From NCBI GenBank assembly GCA_916613615.1, contig OU744735.1:57280082-57344081 (forward strand): a stretch of 64,000 nt of DNA, in the 5' to 3' direction. Below, in pieces: positions 1 through 13,800 of this stretch. This DNA comes from Steromphala cineraria (lineage: Eukaryota > Mollusca > Gastropoda > Trochida > Trochidae). Numbering within the stretch: position 1 is the first letter of the stretch; each line of letters starts with the position of its first letter. The notes beneath the pieces are model-generated. The model was not told the origin of the DNA. It saw nothing but the letters and a program-made list of their open reading frames with translations, and did not search any database. A program made the translations under genes and the position numbers.

Positions 1-689
1 CAAAAAGAAAGATTTGTTTGATTTGTAAAGGGCAGAATCTCATCTCTTTATGTACAACCAAATTTGGAGTGTTACAACCCACACCTAGCTAGAATCTGTA
101 TGCCCGATTCTGGACAGAATTGATAATATCAAACTGCCTGGTATTTATATTGCTCAAGGAGAAGCCTCCGACAGCTTTAGATTGACAAATACTACTACCA
201 AGTGCACGACTTGCTATTTAGATTGACAAATACTACAACCAAGTGCACGACTTGCTATTTAGATTGACAAATACTACTACCAAGTGCACGACTTGCTACA
301 CTATCAATCAGCACACCTCAAATAGATTCTTTTCACTCAATATGTCTTTGAAAACATGACCTTCCGTCACTACAATTACCAAACCAGAACTTATTTTTGA
401 AACATGCGATACGTGTCTGATCTGAAGCAATGATGATACCATGTGAGCAAAGACATGACACAAATACTTATGTAGGCAAACTAGCGTATAAGCAAATTTG
501 CTGTTGCAATACCTCTGGAGGTTAAGTAAATCATCTACGGAAGCAAATTTGCCTTTATAGGTAAACGTCTTCACATGCCAAATTTACTCTTTAGGGGCAA
601 ATTTACTTATATAAGTAAATATACTCATATAAGTATTAGGTGGCATGTGAACACGACCTATGTTGGTATAGATAAAGGTTGGCTGGAAT
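1..689. other. Upstream flank, no gene recognised
   Basis: AT-rich sequence without a convincing coding region. The only structure seen is a short tandem repeat at 176-298, listed separately. The small minus-strand reading frame at 308-574 has no recognisable motif and is probably chance. Confidence 0.5.
176..298. repeat. 41-bp tandem repeat, three copies
   Basis: Three nearly identical 41-bp units start at 176, 217 and 258, each beginning TTTAGATTGACAAATACTAC. The copies differ by a single base in the middle unit, so the duplication is recent. No function is suggested. Confidence 0.9.
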
Positions 690-1159
690 TTGTCAACATG
701 GCGCCTGATCCATTGCTCAGATGAGTGTAGGATGCTATTGCATATCGCGGATGGCCAAAATCATGTTTGGCGACAACACCTGTTTCGCACTAAGACACAT
801 CCGACCAACCTATCAGTATGGTGGTGCCTCTGTGGTGATATTGGTTTGGTCTCCTACGTTGTAAACTCGACCTTGTGACAGTTCCAGGTTCACTCAATGC
901 TCAGAAAAATCGAGATAACATCCTTCACCTTCTTCCTCCACTTTTCGACAGCCATTCTCTTCGTACAAGACCAGTTTACATGGATGACAATGCCAGACCC
1001 CACAGAGTCAGAGTGGTAACACAGATTCTACAGTGGGAAGCCATAACAATGCTATCGTGGCCTGCTTGTAGTCCTGTCCTGAACCAGATAGAACATCTAT
1101 GGGATACTCTTGGCCGCCGATTACGTAGAAGAGACCCTCCTGTTTATACTGTGGCATAG
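690..1159 (+). pseudogene. Tc1-type (DD34E) transposase remnant
   Basis: Two overlapping reading frames (690-878 and 875-1159) together resemble the catalytic half of a Tc1/mariner transposase. The first carries SDECRMLLH followed by DGQNHVW, the region of the first catalytic Asp. The second carries MDDNARPH (second Asp) and, 34 residues later, the Glu of NQIEHLWDTLGRR, which fits the DD34E spacing of Tc1 elements. The frame changes near 878 and the N-terminal DNA-binding half is absent, so this is a dead fragment. The enzyme family performs cut-and-paste transposition at TA dinucleotides. I did not find clear terminal inverted repeats around it. Confidence 0.85.
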
Positions 1160-1342
1160 AATTCTCTATAATCGGAAATAAATGTGTATTTGTTAACCTT
1201 TCGTTTAAATTCTGGCGGCGCTTAACTTTGAACTATTTTTATGACTCATCTCTATAATCAGGGATAAATGTGAGTTACGTGTATTTGTTAACCTTTAGTT
1301 TAAATTCTGGCGGCGCTTAACTTTGAAAATATTTATGACTCA
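1160..1342. repeat. Imperfect tandem duplication, about 90 bp
   Basis: Two adjacent copies share CTCTATAATC, then TGTATTTGTTAACCTTT and TAAATTCTGGCGGCGCTTAA. The first copy lies at about 1165-1247 and the second at about 1248-1342. It directly follows the transposase remnant and may be part of the element's 3' end. Confidence 0.75.
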
Positions 1343-1913
1343 AATGATTAAATGTGTTATTATGCCTTCCATATCCCAAATAATATGTTGTAAAAATACT
1401 AGCTTCAAAATCTTTTTTTAACAATGTTCTGCATCAAGTCATGTTATTTGACGCATGAACAACAAATTAAGGTGGTAACTGTTTTCATTTTATCAATTAT
1501 TATAAACTTACATCTAATTTTAAAATGTCATATTCATCATGTGAGAGACATGAGCCTTTCATAGCGCACCAACGCCTTCCCTAACTACGAGTGCCTTCAG
1601 TTGTCGACGGTGCGCATTATAGGGTGTGATAACATAAGCTATATGTAAGTTGCACATACAGCCCATTGCAAGTGCGAAATCAGCTCCACTTGAAGCGCTT
1701 ATAAAATCACCAAAGATGCGCAGCTACCGGGACTCCCGTATTGAAGCACTTGGCTTAAACACTGAACATCATATCACTGGTCTGGTGCGGAAATATTTAC
1801 TCATATTCAAGCAAAGGGTTTAAATTCGAAAAATGCGAAATTGAAAGTATTGAAAATATGCGTTTATAAAATTTTAAATTATGAACATTGTCGATGTAAA
1901 TTAAGATTTTTAA
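1343..1913. other. Intergenic, no feature recognised
   Basis: AT-rich sequence with many stop codons in all frames. I see no coding, RNA or repeat structure here. Confidence 0.5.
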
Positions 1914-2486
1914 CTAATGTCCAAAAGAAACGATACCAAGTTTTCAACGTCCTCCGAAACAAAACTCTATTACCTGACAGAGTCGAATTTAAGTGTGCCT
2001 AACAGGCATATGTCTTGTAAAGAAGTATGCACATTTTCATTCTTCAGGAAAAGATACTTTTGATTTTGTGTCTCTTTAAACGCACATGGGGTGCATAAAT
2101 CGAAATTTCAAGTTGTTTTATGCACAGAACTTTTGTCATTTCACTATAAAATTGATAAAGTATTGAATTTAGGTAAGAATACAATCTTGTTGATACAATG
2201 CACTTTATTTGACATAAATTCGTTGACGCGTCATTGCACTAGAACGTTTTAAAACAAGCGAAAGTGTCTAATTTCTCCCTGCTATCTCGCCTTGTTAAGG
2301 AGATCCAAGATCGATGATTTTTTTAAATACATGTTTCTCGCAAATATGAAAAGATAATGTTTCAATATTTTGCATAGAAGTTAGTTGACTACTGAAGAAA
2401 TGATAAAACTATGTTTTAGTCTTATCAATCTGCAATAGATTGAGGTATTGTGCGATTTGTATGGTATCGTTTCTTTTGGACACTAG
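1914..2486. mobile_element. MITE-like element with 25-bp terminal inverted repeats
   Basis: CCAAAAGAAACGATACCA at 1921-1938 returns as its reverse complement at 2462-2479. Extended outwards the arms match over about 25 bp with one mismatch (1914-1938 against 2462-2486). The 573-bp interior is AT-rich with no transposase frame, so this looks like a non-autonomous DNA transposon. The superfamily is not determinable from what I see. Confidence 0.7.
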
Positions 2487-2974
2487 TTTAGTTCTGAATG
2501 CTTTTGATATTTTAACTGCAATAGTTGAATAAGATATAAATGACCTATTAGTGCACACAATCAACATCATCAAGTATACGACAAAAATGACTCGCTAATT
2601 TTAATGAAAAATAAAAACTCTATGGTGAACACCAAGAGTACATTTAGCATCTCTTCTTGAATCAAAATTGACCATAGGAGCAAAGAGAAGTTTTTTCCTT
2701 AATACGTATATTCTCAATCTCGATTTGCAATATCTATCATATCCATTCTAAATGAGAAAATCAACGTTAAGTACGAACGCACAGATACGATACTCATTTA
2801 TAAATATGTCAGATATAGGCCTATCTTATAAATCTAAAAAAATGAATACGGAGTATGGAGTGTATTCTATTACTGGAAGCATCATTCTCGTGTGGCGAAC
2901 TGAAGAAAACACGTTCTAAATGTCACACGTCATTCACTGTAAATCAATGCATTAATTCGCAAATACTTTCCAAC
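2487..2974. other. Intergenic, no feature recognised
   Basis: AT-rich sequence between two inverted-repeat elements. Nothing coding or structured was recognised. Confidence 0.5.
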
Positions 2975-3332
2975 TTAAAGGGGCAGTAGCACGTTTTTTT
3001 AAGATTTTATATTTTCATTTTTAGCTGATAATTGTACATTAATGCTAAATGTATTATTTTGATAGCGTCAAAAATCTCATTACACTGACCAATCATCCAG
3101 ACAACAAATTATGAAGATTTACGTATGGTCCACTGGCGGCCATTTCTTTGTGAACACCTTTAATTCATTTTGTGTAAGAAAAAGGAATCGAATGGCTGAA
3201 CTATACATTACATATTTGATTTATTACCGTTTCGTTTAGTTTTAATACATTGTTTTTCAATTGGAACCATTTATTTTCATTTTCCTGACATCACCTTATT
3301 TTCCCCCTAAAAACGTGCTACTGCCCCTTTAA
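2975..3332. mobile_element. MITE-like element flanked by TTAA
   Basis: A 24-bp sequence at 2975-2998, TTAAAGGGGCAGTAGCACG followed by a T run, is found as a perfect reverse complement at 3309-3332. Both ends carry TTAA, the target typical of piggyBac-type elements. The 358-bp interior has no transposase frame. It is a non-autonomous element; the piggyBac affiliation is an inference from the TTAA ends only. Confidence 0.75.
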
Positions 3333-5178
3333 ACTCCTCGCATGCGCATCAAAAGTTGTAAAGCGGTAAGATACTTGAGATTTTCGAATACTCAAGCTAA
3401 TCCCTCTCATCAGCGTACCTTAATGTATATCTGGCTTCCTTATTAATCGTTAATCACTCTGTACGTCAACCTAATTATTAGTCAACCATATGTATATATT
3501 CTCAACCTTCTTATGTTCAGCAGCATTTGCTTGAAAACGGTGTTAGTATCTACACCGAAAATAGGCATATTAGAATAGAGTCTAAGACAAAAATGAAACA
3601 ATCTTTCTTTGAAAACTTAAATATGTGATAAAAATTCTGTAAACAGCTTTTTGGGGAATAAAGTTCGAAAATATTTTTACTTTGAGTGGTTCAGTATTTG
3701 AATTTCCTTAAACCTGTTTGTATTGAAAGCTACCCCCCCCTCGTGGGGTACACGAATTTTATTTCGTGTTCATTGAAAAGCAGATCTGAACTTTCTAATA
3801 GTTTGTTGGTGATAGACAATTAGGAATTCAAGGCTATTGTTCTTGTTAGCTGTAAATAAATTCAATGTAGGTGCATTTTTAATCTGCTTTAGAATCATGT
3901 AGTAAGGAGAAGAAATGACATGATATTTCCTAACTTTTTGTGATTGTTTATCAAACAAGACATACAATTCATATCAGCTCTATTAGCCACTTTAGATATT
4001 ATCTCATATGGATATACTTTATATATATATATATATATATATAACCTTTTGGTATGAGGACAAGGCGTCAGTCTGACATTGATAGTTTTAAATTAAAAGA
4101 ATATTGTAAAATTAATCACTTTCAGTGACGTGGAGCTTTTTTTTACTTTTTGATATTTTGGTCATGTATTTGTTTTTTATCTAATATTTTAATGTTATCT
4201 TATGTACCTGACTGAGAGTTGATCAATTCCCCAAGGCTTATCTTGGAAACTATACAGATGCATATGAAAAGTTTGTTCAGCTGCTTGTGATCTTAGTGCA
4301 AATATCATGTAATTTGGGTTTCGTTTAGACGTTCATTTTATAACTCCAGGACCACTTACAAAGGATCATCAATTGTCCATGTGTAAAATAACCATCCCCA
4401 AACCATATTTCAGGATAGTCTTGTCACTGGTGCTTGATGTTGATATTTGGCATGGTTAAATAGGCCGATGGGGTCATATTTGGGAAATTCGGAATTTTTT
4501 AAATTTCAATTAAAATCATCCATGTAAACTTTGTATGAAAAAAAATCAGCATATATAGTTACGTTGTCTTACCACAAAGGAACACATATGAATATGACCT
4601 AAAGCTGTTAATCACTTATGAAGGATTTTGTAGAGCAAAATAGAAATCAATGTTTTCGAAATTTTGACCCGTGGTCACTTCAATGACCTGCCAAATTTCT
4701 TACAGCTATCTGCTAGGTATGACACACGAATATGTCAACGCAAACTAAATCATAACTTATGCAGTGTATTTTCATCATTATCGGTTTCGTTTTTACAATG
4801 ATATGATGTCTCAACAACGTTACCAATTACATGATAATTGCACTAAAATATGAAAGTAAGTGAACAAACTTAAGATACGCAGCTGTACATTCAATTCATT
4901 TCAATAGAGATACTCACATGTAAACCATTATTCTTTAGAAATATATTAATGAAAATTATTGCATTGTGTTTACCAAAAAAAAACAATGTCTTTTATTTGA
5001 ACAGCGAGTCCTATGAAGAAGTCATTTTGTCCCAAGCAAATCCAAAACTATACATTTACTATATGTAATCCATATCTGTATATCTGGTATATCTGTATGT
5101 TTCAACATTATCTTAACTATTATTTATAGCGTTAATAAAAATGTTAAATGTAGAACAGAACATAAATCTCAGAGGTCC
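3333..5178. other. Intergenic, no gene recognised
   Basis: AT-rich sequence with no coding signal. A short run of C followed by CTCGTGGGGTACACGAATTTT near 3731-3764 can form a small hairpin. A dinucleotide AT tract lies at 4018-4043. Confidence 0.5.
4018..4043. repeat. (TA)n microsatellite
   Basis: About 13 uninterrupted TA dinucleotides. Confidence 0.95.
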
Positions 5179-8039
5179 AGTCATACACGCATATATATCT
5201 ACCACTATAATACAGTCACACGCATATATATATCTACCACTTTAATACAGTCAAACACGCATATATATCTACCACTATAATACAGTCACACGCATATATA
5301 TATCTACCACTTTAATACAGTCATACACGCATATATATCTACCACTATAATACAGTCACACGCATATATATATCTACCACTTTAATACAGTCATACACGC
5401 ATATATATCTACCACTATAATACAGTCACACGCATATATATATCTACCACTTTAATACAGTCATACACGCATATATATCTACCACTATAATACAGTCACA
5501 CGCATATATATATCTACCACTATAATACAGTCACACACGCATATATATCTACCACTATAATACAGTCACACACGCATATATATCTACCACTATAATACAG
5601 TCACACGCATATATATATCTACCACTTTAATACAGTCAAACACGCATATATATCTACCACTTTAATACAGTCACACACGCATATATATCTACCACTTTAA
5701 TACAGTCACACACGCATAAATATCTACCACTTTAATACAGTCACACACGCATAGTATATATCTTCAACTTTAATACAGTCACACACGCATATATATCTAC
5801 CACTTTAATACAGTCACACACGCATATATATCTACCACTATAATACAGTCACACACGCATATATATCTACCACTTTAATACAGTCACACACGCATATATA
5901 TCTACCACTTTAATACAGTCACACACGCATATATATCTACCACTATAATACAGTCACACGCATATATATATCTACCACTTTAATACAGTCAAACACGCAT
6001 ATATATCTACCACTTTAATACAGTCACACACGCATATATATCTACCACTTTAATACAGTCACACACGCATAGTATATATCTTCAACTTTAATACAGTCAC
6101 ACACGCATATATATCTACCATTTTAATACAGTCACACACGCATATATATCTACCACTATAATACAGTCACACACGCATATATATCTACCACTTTAATACA
6201 GTCACACACGCATATATATCTACCACTTTAATACAGTCACACACGCATATATATCTACCACTATAATACAGTCACACACGCATATATATCTACCACTATA
6301 ATACAGTCACACGCATATATATATCTACCACTTTAATACAGTCAAACACGCATATATATCTACCACTATAATACAGTCACACGCATATATATATCTACCA
6401 CTTTAATACAGTCATACACGCATATATATCTACCACTATAATACAGTCACACGCATATATATATCTACCACTTTAATACAGTCATACACGCATATATATC
6501 TACCACTATAATACAGTCACACGCATATATATATCTACCACTTTAATACAGTCATACACGCATATATATCTACCACTATAATACAGTCACACGCATATAT
6601 ATATCTACCACTATAATACAGTCACACACGCATATATATCTACCACTATAATACAGTCACACACGCATATATATCTACCACTATAATACAGTCACACGCA
6701 TATATATATCTACCACTTTAATACAGTCAAACACGCATATATATCTACCACTTTAATACAGTCACACACGCATATATATCTACCACTTTAATACAGTCAC
6801 ACACGCATAAATATATACCACTTTAATACAGTCACACACGCATAGTATATATCTTCAACTTTAATACAGTCACACACGCATATATATCTACCACTATAAT
6901 ACAGTCACACGCATATATATATCTACCACTTTAATACAGTCAAACACGCATATATATCTACCACTTTAATACAGTCACACACGCATATATATCTACCACT
7001 TTAATACAGTCACACACGCATAGTATATATCTTCAACTTTAATACAGTCACACACGCATATATATCTACCATTTTAATACAGTCACACACGCATATATAT
7101 CTACCACTATAATACAGTCACACACGCATATATATCTACCACTTTAATACAGTCACACACGCATATATATCTACCACTTTAATACAGTCACACACGCATA
7201 TATATCTACCACTATAATACAGTCACACACGCATATATATCTACCACTTTAATACAGTCACACACGCATATATATCTACCACTTTAATACAGTCACACAC
7301 GCATATATATCTACCACTATAATACAGTCACACACGCATATATATCTACCACTTTAATACAGTCACACACGCATAGTATATATCTTCAACTTTAATACAG
7401 TCACACACGCATATATATCTACCACTTTAATACAGTCACACACGCATATATATCTACCACTATAATACAGTCACACACGCATATATATCTACCACTTTAA
7501 TACAGTCACACACGCATATATATCTACCACTTTAATACAGTCACACACGCATATATATCTACCACTATAATACAGTCACACACGCATATATATCTACCAC
7601 TTTAATACAGTCACACACGCATATATATCTACCACTTTAATACAGTCACACACGCATATATATCTACCACAATAATACAGTAACACACGCATATATATCT
7701 ACCACTTTAATACAGTCACACACGCATATATATCTACCACTTTAATACAGTCACACACGCATTGATATCTACCACTATAATACAGTCACACACGCATAAA
7801 TATCTACCACTTTCATACAGTCATACACGCATATATATCTACCACTATAATACAGTAACACACGAATATATATCTACCACTATAATACAGTCACACACGC
7901 ATATATATCTACCACTTTAATACAGTCACACACGCATATATATCTACCACTTTAATACAGTCACACACGCATATATATCTACCACTTTAATACAGTCACA
8001 CACGCATATATATCTACCACTATATAATACAGTCACACA

Positions 8040-8042
<3 letters not shown>
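5179..8042. repeat. 35-bp satellite array, about 82 copies
   Basis: A head-to-tail array of a 35-bp unit consisting of ACAGTCACACACGCATATAT followed by ATCTACCACTTTAAT. Sub-variants differ by CTATAAT/CTTTAAT, TCATACACGC/TCACACACGC and a shortened ACACGC form. A rarer variant with CATAGTATATATCTTCAACT occurs near 5751, 6069, 6842, 7020 and 7373. The order of variants around 5753 is repeated around 6844, about 1.09 kb later, so larger blocks of the array have been duplicated. It lies about 2.6 kb upstream of the MEGF8 start codon. No reading frame or known motif is maintained. Confidence 0.95.

Positions 8043-8089
<47 letters not shown>
8043..8089. repeat. (AT)n microsatellite at the satellite's end
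   Basis: An uninterrupted AT dinucleotide tract in which the last 35-bp satellite unit dissolves before unique sequence resumes at about 8090. Confidence 0.95.
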
Positions 8090-8090
<1 letters not shown>

Positions 8091-10645
8091 ACCACTATAG
8101 AACAAACCCAAGAGACATAAATCATTCGAAATCATGCTTCCACGGATTATTTCCAATCAAGGAATAGTTTAGTAGTTTTCCGAAACAAAGCAAAGGATCT
8201 GCTCGACCCTATATTGATATTTGTCTTTATCGCTAATTTTATTGTTATATGTGTTTAAAAAAAGTGGAGTTAAAGCCGTTCAACGTTACATCACTGTGTA
8301 TTTTGGTGGGTTTTTTTACTAACTAACCAACATTCGTACGTCATGGACAGTTATACAACTTTTGCGTCACGTGACTTAATTAGCACCAGCATCAAGGGAA
8401 AGTGATTATTCATGAAAACTTAACCGACAACATTGATAATTTCGATCGATATTACAGTTTTAAACTGGCAAAGTTTCTCTTCCTTTTTGCAATTAGTAGA
8501 ATATTGGCATAGGCTTATATATGTTGTTCTTTATAATGAGAATTAAGCTTTTGTTTTAATAATGCTAAACTTAACATCTTTATTCCAATCCCATGATGCA
8601 TATAAAGAGCACTTGTTACTAGTTGCCTGCACGTATTTATCATGTTTTCTGGCAGACACTGCAAGTTGTTTCTCTGTATCAAGTTACACCACCAGACACA
8701 GCGATCGAGCACTTGCTTGACCTCCGTGTCACCGAATCAGGGCAATGCTAGCTTCCACGCCACTGCTTGTTATGAGAGTATTGTGAGACATTTGTAAGAA
8801 GTCGATTCAAATATTCTGTATCATGAAAGTGTTGTGTGCATTTCGTTTTCGATAGTATTCTCATGAATATGTATACATACACTTTTTGTTTATATTAACT
8901 ATTAAAATTCTGTTCAATCAAATAGCTCTTGTAAAGGGAACATATATTAAAAAAACAGTTATGTTGAGTATAGTTCGTTAATGCATGCAGAAATTTCTTT
9001 GTATAAATTAAGTTAACAGTTTTTATCTGAAATTGAACATTTCATCAGCAGTAATAATTAATTTATAAAATAAATGCACGCTAATAAACTTTTAAAAATT
9101 GGGAATTCGATCATACCTGTAAACTCACAGACTTGATGGAAGCCTCTCTACGGGTCTCCTAGTCTGTCATTCCTAAAGCAAGAATATTTAATTGATGACC
9201 AACCAAGTCTAGAAAAGTATAGCAAGTCTAGATCGCTCAGCTCTGAAGTTAAAGCATCTTCTGGGCTCCATTTTGTTATACTACATGATTTGTTTAAAAA
9301 TAATGTCAATATTTATCAAAATACTTCTGAGACTAAATGTTAGTCTGCGGGTTCCAGTTGCCAATCGAAACAAACAATAGTTTTATCGAGCGAATTTTAA
9401 ATAGTGTATGCAGTTTTATTATAAGCACAAGCTAGTTTAAATTAAGTCTTAAATCTAAAATTTAGATAGGAATATAAAATTAATTCGATAACATTCACTT
9501 GATTCCTTAAAGATATATTTTGTAATATGGAAATGCAAAGTGTTCTTATGATAATAACCAATGTTGTTTTCTGTACGTATTTTCCGTCCTTTAACATGCG
9601 TGTTTACCAACATGAGAATATTTAAGATTGAATGACTTAATGGAATGACGTGAAACAAATTTATATAAAGTGGCGTTCCGTACTAACAACGTCATATTTT
9701 ACGCTATTAAATTAATGGACTTGCAAATAATTTCGGTGCTGCATGTCATCTGTATATATATTTGTAAGACTTTGCAAGAATATTTGAAGTAATATCAGTT
9801 TGATGAACATAATTCCAAATAAATATTTCGATGACTATATAGCAAATTACATCACCTTCCCCGGTGGCCTACGTATATAATGTTGTAAAACAGGTCTACC
9901 ATTGGGCACCTTGTTAAATTTTATAGATTAATGTATATATGGTGATTGAATTATTACCATTTGAAAAATAAACACGTTATGATTTAACAGAAATTATGTA
10001 GCCGCCTAGGCTAGATAGGATGAGTATTCATAATACTCGTGCAAAGTTTGAAAGTTTTAAGCAGAAATCATCTTATTTAAGTATTTGAGTAACAAGGAAG
10101 TCTATCGGAATAACGTCAATATTATGACATGATTATGACACACCATTTTACATAGATATTCAATGAATTTGATCATTGGGCATTTAGTTGGCAGACATTC
10201 AAACATTTTTCGCATTGTAAATTATTTATGCAATCCACGTCTAGAAGAGTACTGCAAAATAACTAATAAAAGTCGATAGGAAAATATTATGTACGAATTA
10301 TAGCCAATGAAAACGCATCACAATCGACAGCGCTGAGATGCTGTTTTTGGAACAAAAGCAATGGACACCTTGCGGAATCAGCTGTCAGAACGATTTAAAG
10401 ACTGTAATTTTACATAAATCGGCATGTAGGCGCACGGATTGTCCGTGGATCAGCGATTAGGAGATCTAACGGATGTAGAAATGGTGCTTATGGCAACACT
10501 ACGTGCCCAGGTCAAGCAGACGATGGGCTAATAACTCGAACATGCGAGCGATCCTCGGCCACAAAATATTAAATTGACTTGGTCGATGGTTCGGAGTTAT
10601 GCATCATTTTAAGACTTCAAGGCGTCGAATTATATCGGGTCAGTC
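8090..10645. other. Region upstream of MEGF8, presumed promoter and 5' UTR
   Basis: No coding exon, repeat family or RNA gene was recognised. By position this stretch should contain the promoter and 5' untranslated region of the gene that starts at 10646, but I cannot point to a TATA box or a start site with confidence. Additional non-coding 5' exons are possible. Confidence 0.4.
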
Positions 10646-10820
10646 ATGAATTGCGTGACATCAAGGAATATTATTTTCTTCACTGCTGTTGTGTTCACAG
10701 CCTTTGATGAAAGTCTCGGGTCATGCAGTGGTCGGTACGTTCTGAAGGGTCAAAAGGGCCTCATATCTGACGGGCCCGATACCTACTCTGAAAATGCTCA
10801 CTGTGAATGGCTTATCGATG
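10646..10820 (+). CDS. MEGF8 exon 1: signal peptide and start of CUB1
   Basis: Starts at ATG 10646, the first Met before a hydrophobic stretch (IIFFTAVVFTAF) ending in a plausible signal peptidase site near LGS-C. CUB1 begins with CSGRYVLKGQKG and continues to HCEWLID. The exon ends after the first base of codon 59 at a GTAAGT donor (10821). The next exon supplies the other two bases. An upstream coding exon is not needed because the signal peptide and the first CUB cysteine are both present. Confidence 0.85.
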
Positions 10821-13800
10821 GTAAGTGATGTACATAACCGAATAATGTTCGTTTGGGAGCATAAACGCATCATTTAGCCTTTGTGCATTCGTACAAAAGC
10901 CCAACATCATTTATGTTGAGGGTTTGACATTTGTTCAGACCCAAATTACACATGTCATTTGAAATGTCAGTGTGTACATAGACATCCCATTTTGTGTATT
11001 TTATGTGTTTAGTATGTGACATATCTGTGTTTGGTGCTACAAGTTTTATATTTTTTAACCAAAATCGTGACTTTTATTATTTTTTCATTGTAAAGTTAAA
11101 ACATGATTTTGACCTACTGGCTGGCGATGAGTTATCGCCACCACCTCGCTGTCAGGCATTTGAGCATTCTTTCACATCCAATCCTTCTATTTTTCACCAA
11201 AGGATCTCTCCCACTTTCAAATTATTACCAATAAAAAAATTCACCAAAAGAATTTAATTTTCCAGATGCCACGAAGATAAATTTTAGCATGTGGGAAAAG
11301 TAAACAAGACGGGGAAGTCACGTGACCTGTCGAGAAATCTTATCAGATATTTAAAAAAATTATCCATTTATATAAAATGACCGTGTCTATAGTTATGATA
11401 CAGAAAAAATATCAATTATATGATTGCAAATAATTTTAGAATTATTTTCCTAGCAATAATCGTGGTCAAAACTGGCCCACTTTGCAATGCGGTTACTTAC
11501 CTTCACTCACTGCTACGGCGTGCAAATCAAGAAAACAACAAACAATGAAATTATGCAGCACATATATGCCTCAAAGAATTCAATTTAAACCTGAGATAGT
11601 TTTTTAGCTCACCTTTACAAAGTAAAAGTGAGCTTATGTCGTGGCGCTTCGTCCGTCGTCCGTCTGTCCGTCCGCTGTCTGTAAACTTTCACGAAAAAGA
11701 CTACTCCTCCTAAACCAATCTAGATATCATTCTGAATTTGTAGTATGTTATAATAACTATGGTGATTCCGCACAGAAAGGTAGACGTTTCAGTTTTGAGA
11801 ATCCAATATGGCTGCCATTGTAGCCATATTGAATTTTCAATTAGATTTCATGAAAAATACTACTTCTCCTAAACCAATCTAGATATCATTTTTCAAATTG
11901 TAGTATGTTATACCTATATTGATTCCGCACAGAAAGGTAGACGTTTCAGTTTTGAGAATCCAAGATGGCCACGATAGCAGCCATATTGACTTTTCAGCTG
12001 CAGATGACACATCATTATTATTAAATTTTAAGCTTTCATCAAGTGATCACTCGCACCATATAAATCCTCTAATTTGAATTTACTAATCATAATATTATCT
12101 TGAATACATATGGAATATTTAAGATTGTCATGCAAGTTGTTCTATATTTTTAAGTGTTTCTAAAATAAATTAAGATGAAAGACAAACATAATTAATTAAT
12201 TTGTTTAAAATCTTTATGGCAACTAGCTGCAAAAACCCAATCACATTAAACATCATGTTAAATTTAAACAATGGTATCTCCCTTATATTCCTTTAAATAC
12301 CACACATAACTGGTCAACCAGAGTTCAGATATTTCTGTTGAGTCCACTATGCTTTTCTAATACACAGGATCCCAATACAGGCTGCTAGCATCAGTGTCAG
12401 CTGCTAGTCTGTTGCATAATCAACCTGACCCAATTGATATGGTAGAGCATTATGCTATATGGCCATGTGTATGCAATAAGAGTTATGGAAATTAGACTTG
12501 TATTCTCATGACAGTGATATGTTCTTTCTAAGAATAACAACTTACACAAAACTTGTCAACAATAAGCTTTGTGTTTAGCAATCTACATGATAAGTTGATG
12601 TGGAAAGAGTTATTTTGCATCAGGTTCCAGTTCCTGTGATTTACTCATATTTGTACCATTTGTATATCTAACAGAAGTTCTTCTTGACACAAACTCAATT
12701 TTGGACATAAGCTAACTATGTTTTGTGAAATTATATATATTTTTCACAACAATGCATGTTCTCTCCCGTCAAGTCTTTAAATACCACACATAAGGGCTTA
12801 GCCAGAGTTCAGGTTTACATGCTCAGCACACTATGCTTCTCCAAATACACAAAGCCAAATACACAAATTGCTACACTCTCCTTAAAAACATGATGGCAGC
12901 CATAATCAATTATCATATAAAAGATGGTTACACAATTAAACCATATTACCACATCATTCATTTTAAGGTGAGCTTCTGTACCCTCGGTACTTTTATTTCA
13001 ATAATTATTTATTTTGCCACAATATTTCACGTCTACCCGAAGTCGTTTGGTCCTCGCTAAACCGCTTGGATGCGATCCGATCGAGTGGAAGTGAATTTAA
13101 ATTTTGTGAATGTGATACCGTATGTTGGCGATAACTATTATGGTAAGGTGCTACGAAACTCAGTATCGGTTCGTTGTTATTTTTAGAGGCCGTAGACCAG
13201 TAGAAAACAATCTGTGATTGAAACATTTCTTTCCTGGCAGGACGATCCCTAATCAAGTGTTATGTAGAATATTTTCCAAATTTTATGAACCGGTTTGGTA
13301 TTAGAAACTAAAACGTCTAAAAAAAACGGCGATAACTGTTCACCAGCCACTCGCAGCCAGTACCCCTGTTTCTCAGTAAAAGAAATCATTCCAGCAAGCC
13401 CTTAGGGCTGAGAAGTAGCCTGCCAGCAATCTAATGCTTGCTAAGTGAACCTGGGACAAGCATGATTGTCTTATTATTATCATAAATGGACAAATAAATA
13501 TGGCAGTTTGACTTCACTGATGTATATTGCATAATGCTCTTTTCTAGTAATAAGGTGTATAGTTCTGCTAAACCAACAATCTAATATAGATTGGAAACCC
13601 ACCAAGTAAGCCTGTCCTGATAAATTAATTGGTCAATTCCTTAGGGGAAAGTAAAGAAATTTTTTGAAAAGTTACTAGCAAAAAGAAGCCAGTTTAAGGG
13701 TTGGTGGACGGGCTATATTTTAAACACCTTGTATAAGTGTTGTACAAAGATGCTGATACTTCATTGTTGTTCCTGAACCCAGTAGGAAGGTCCTAAGGAA

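Noticed and set aside
5179..8090. A regular array of short repeats reminiscent of CRISPR.
   Set aside because: Units are contiguous without unique spacers, the genome is animal, and no cas genes are present.
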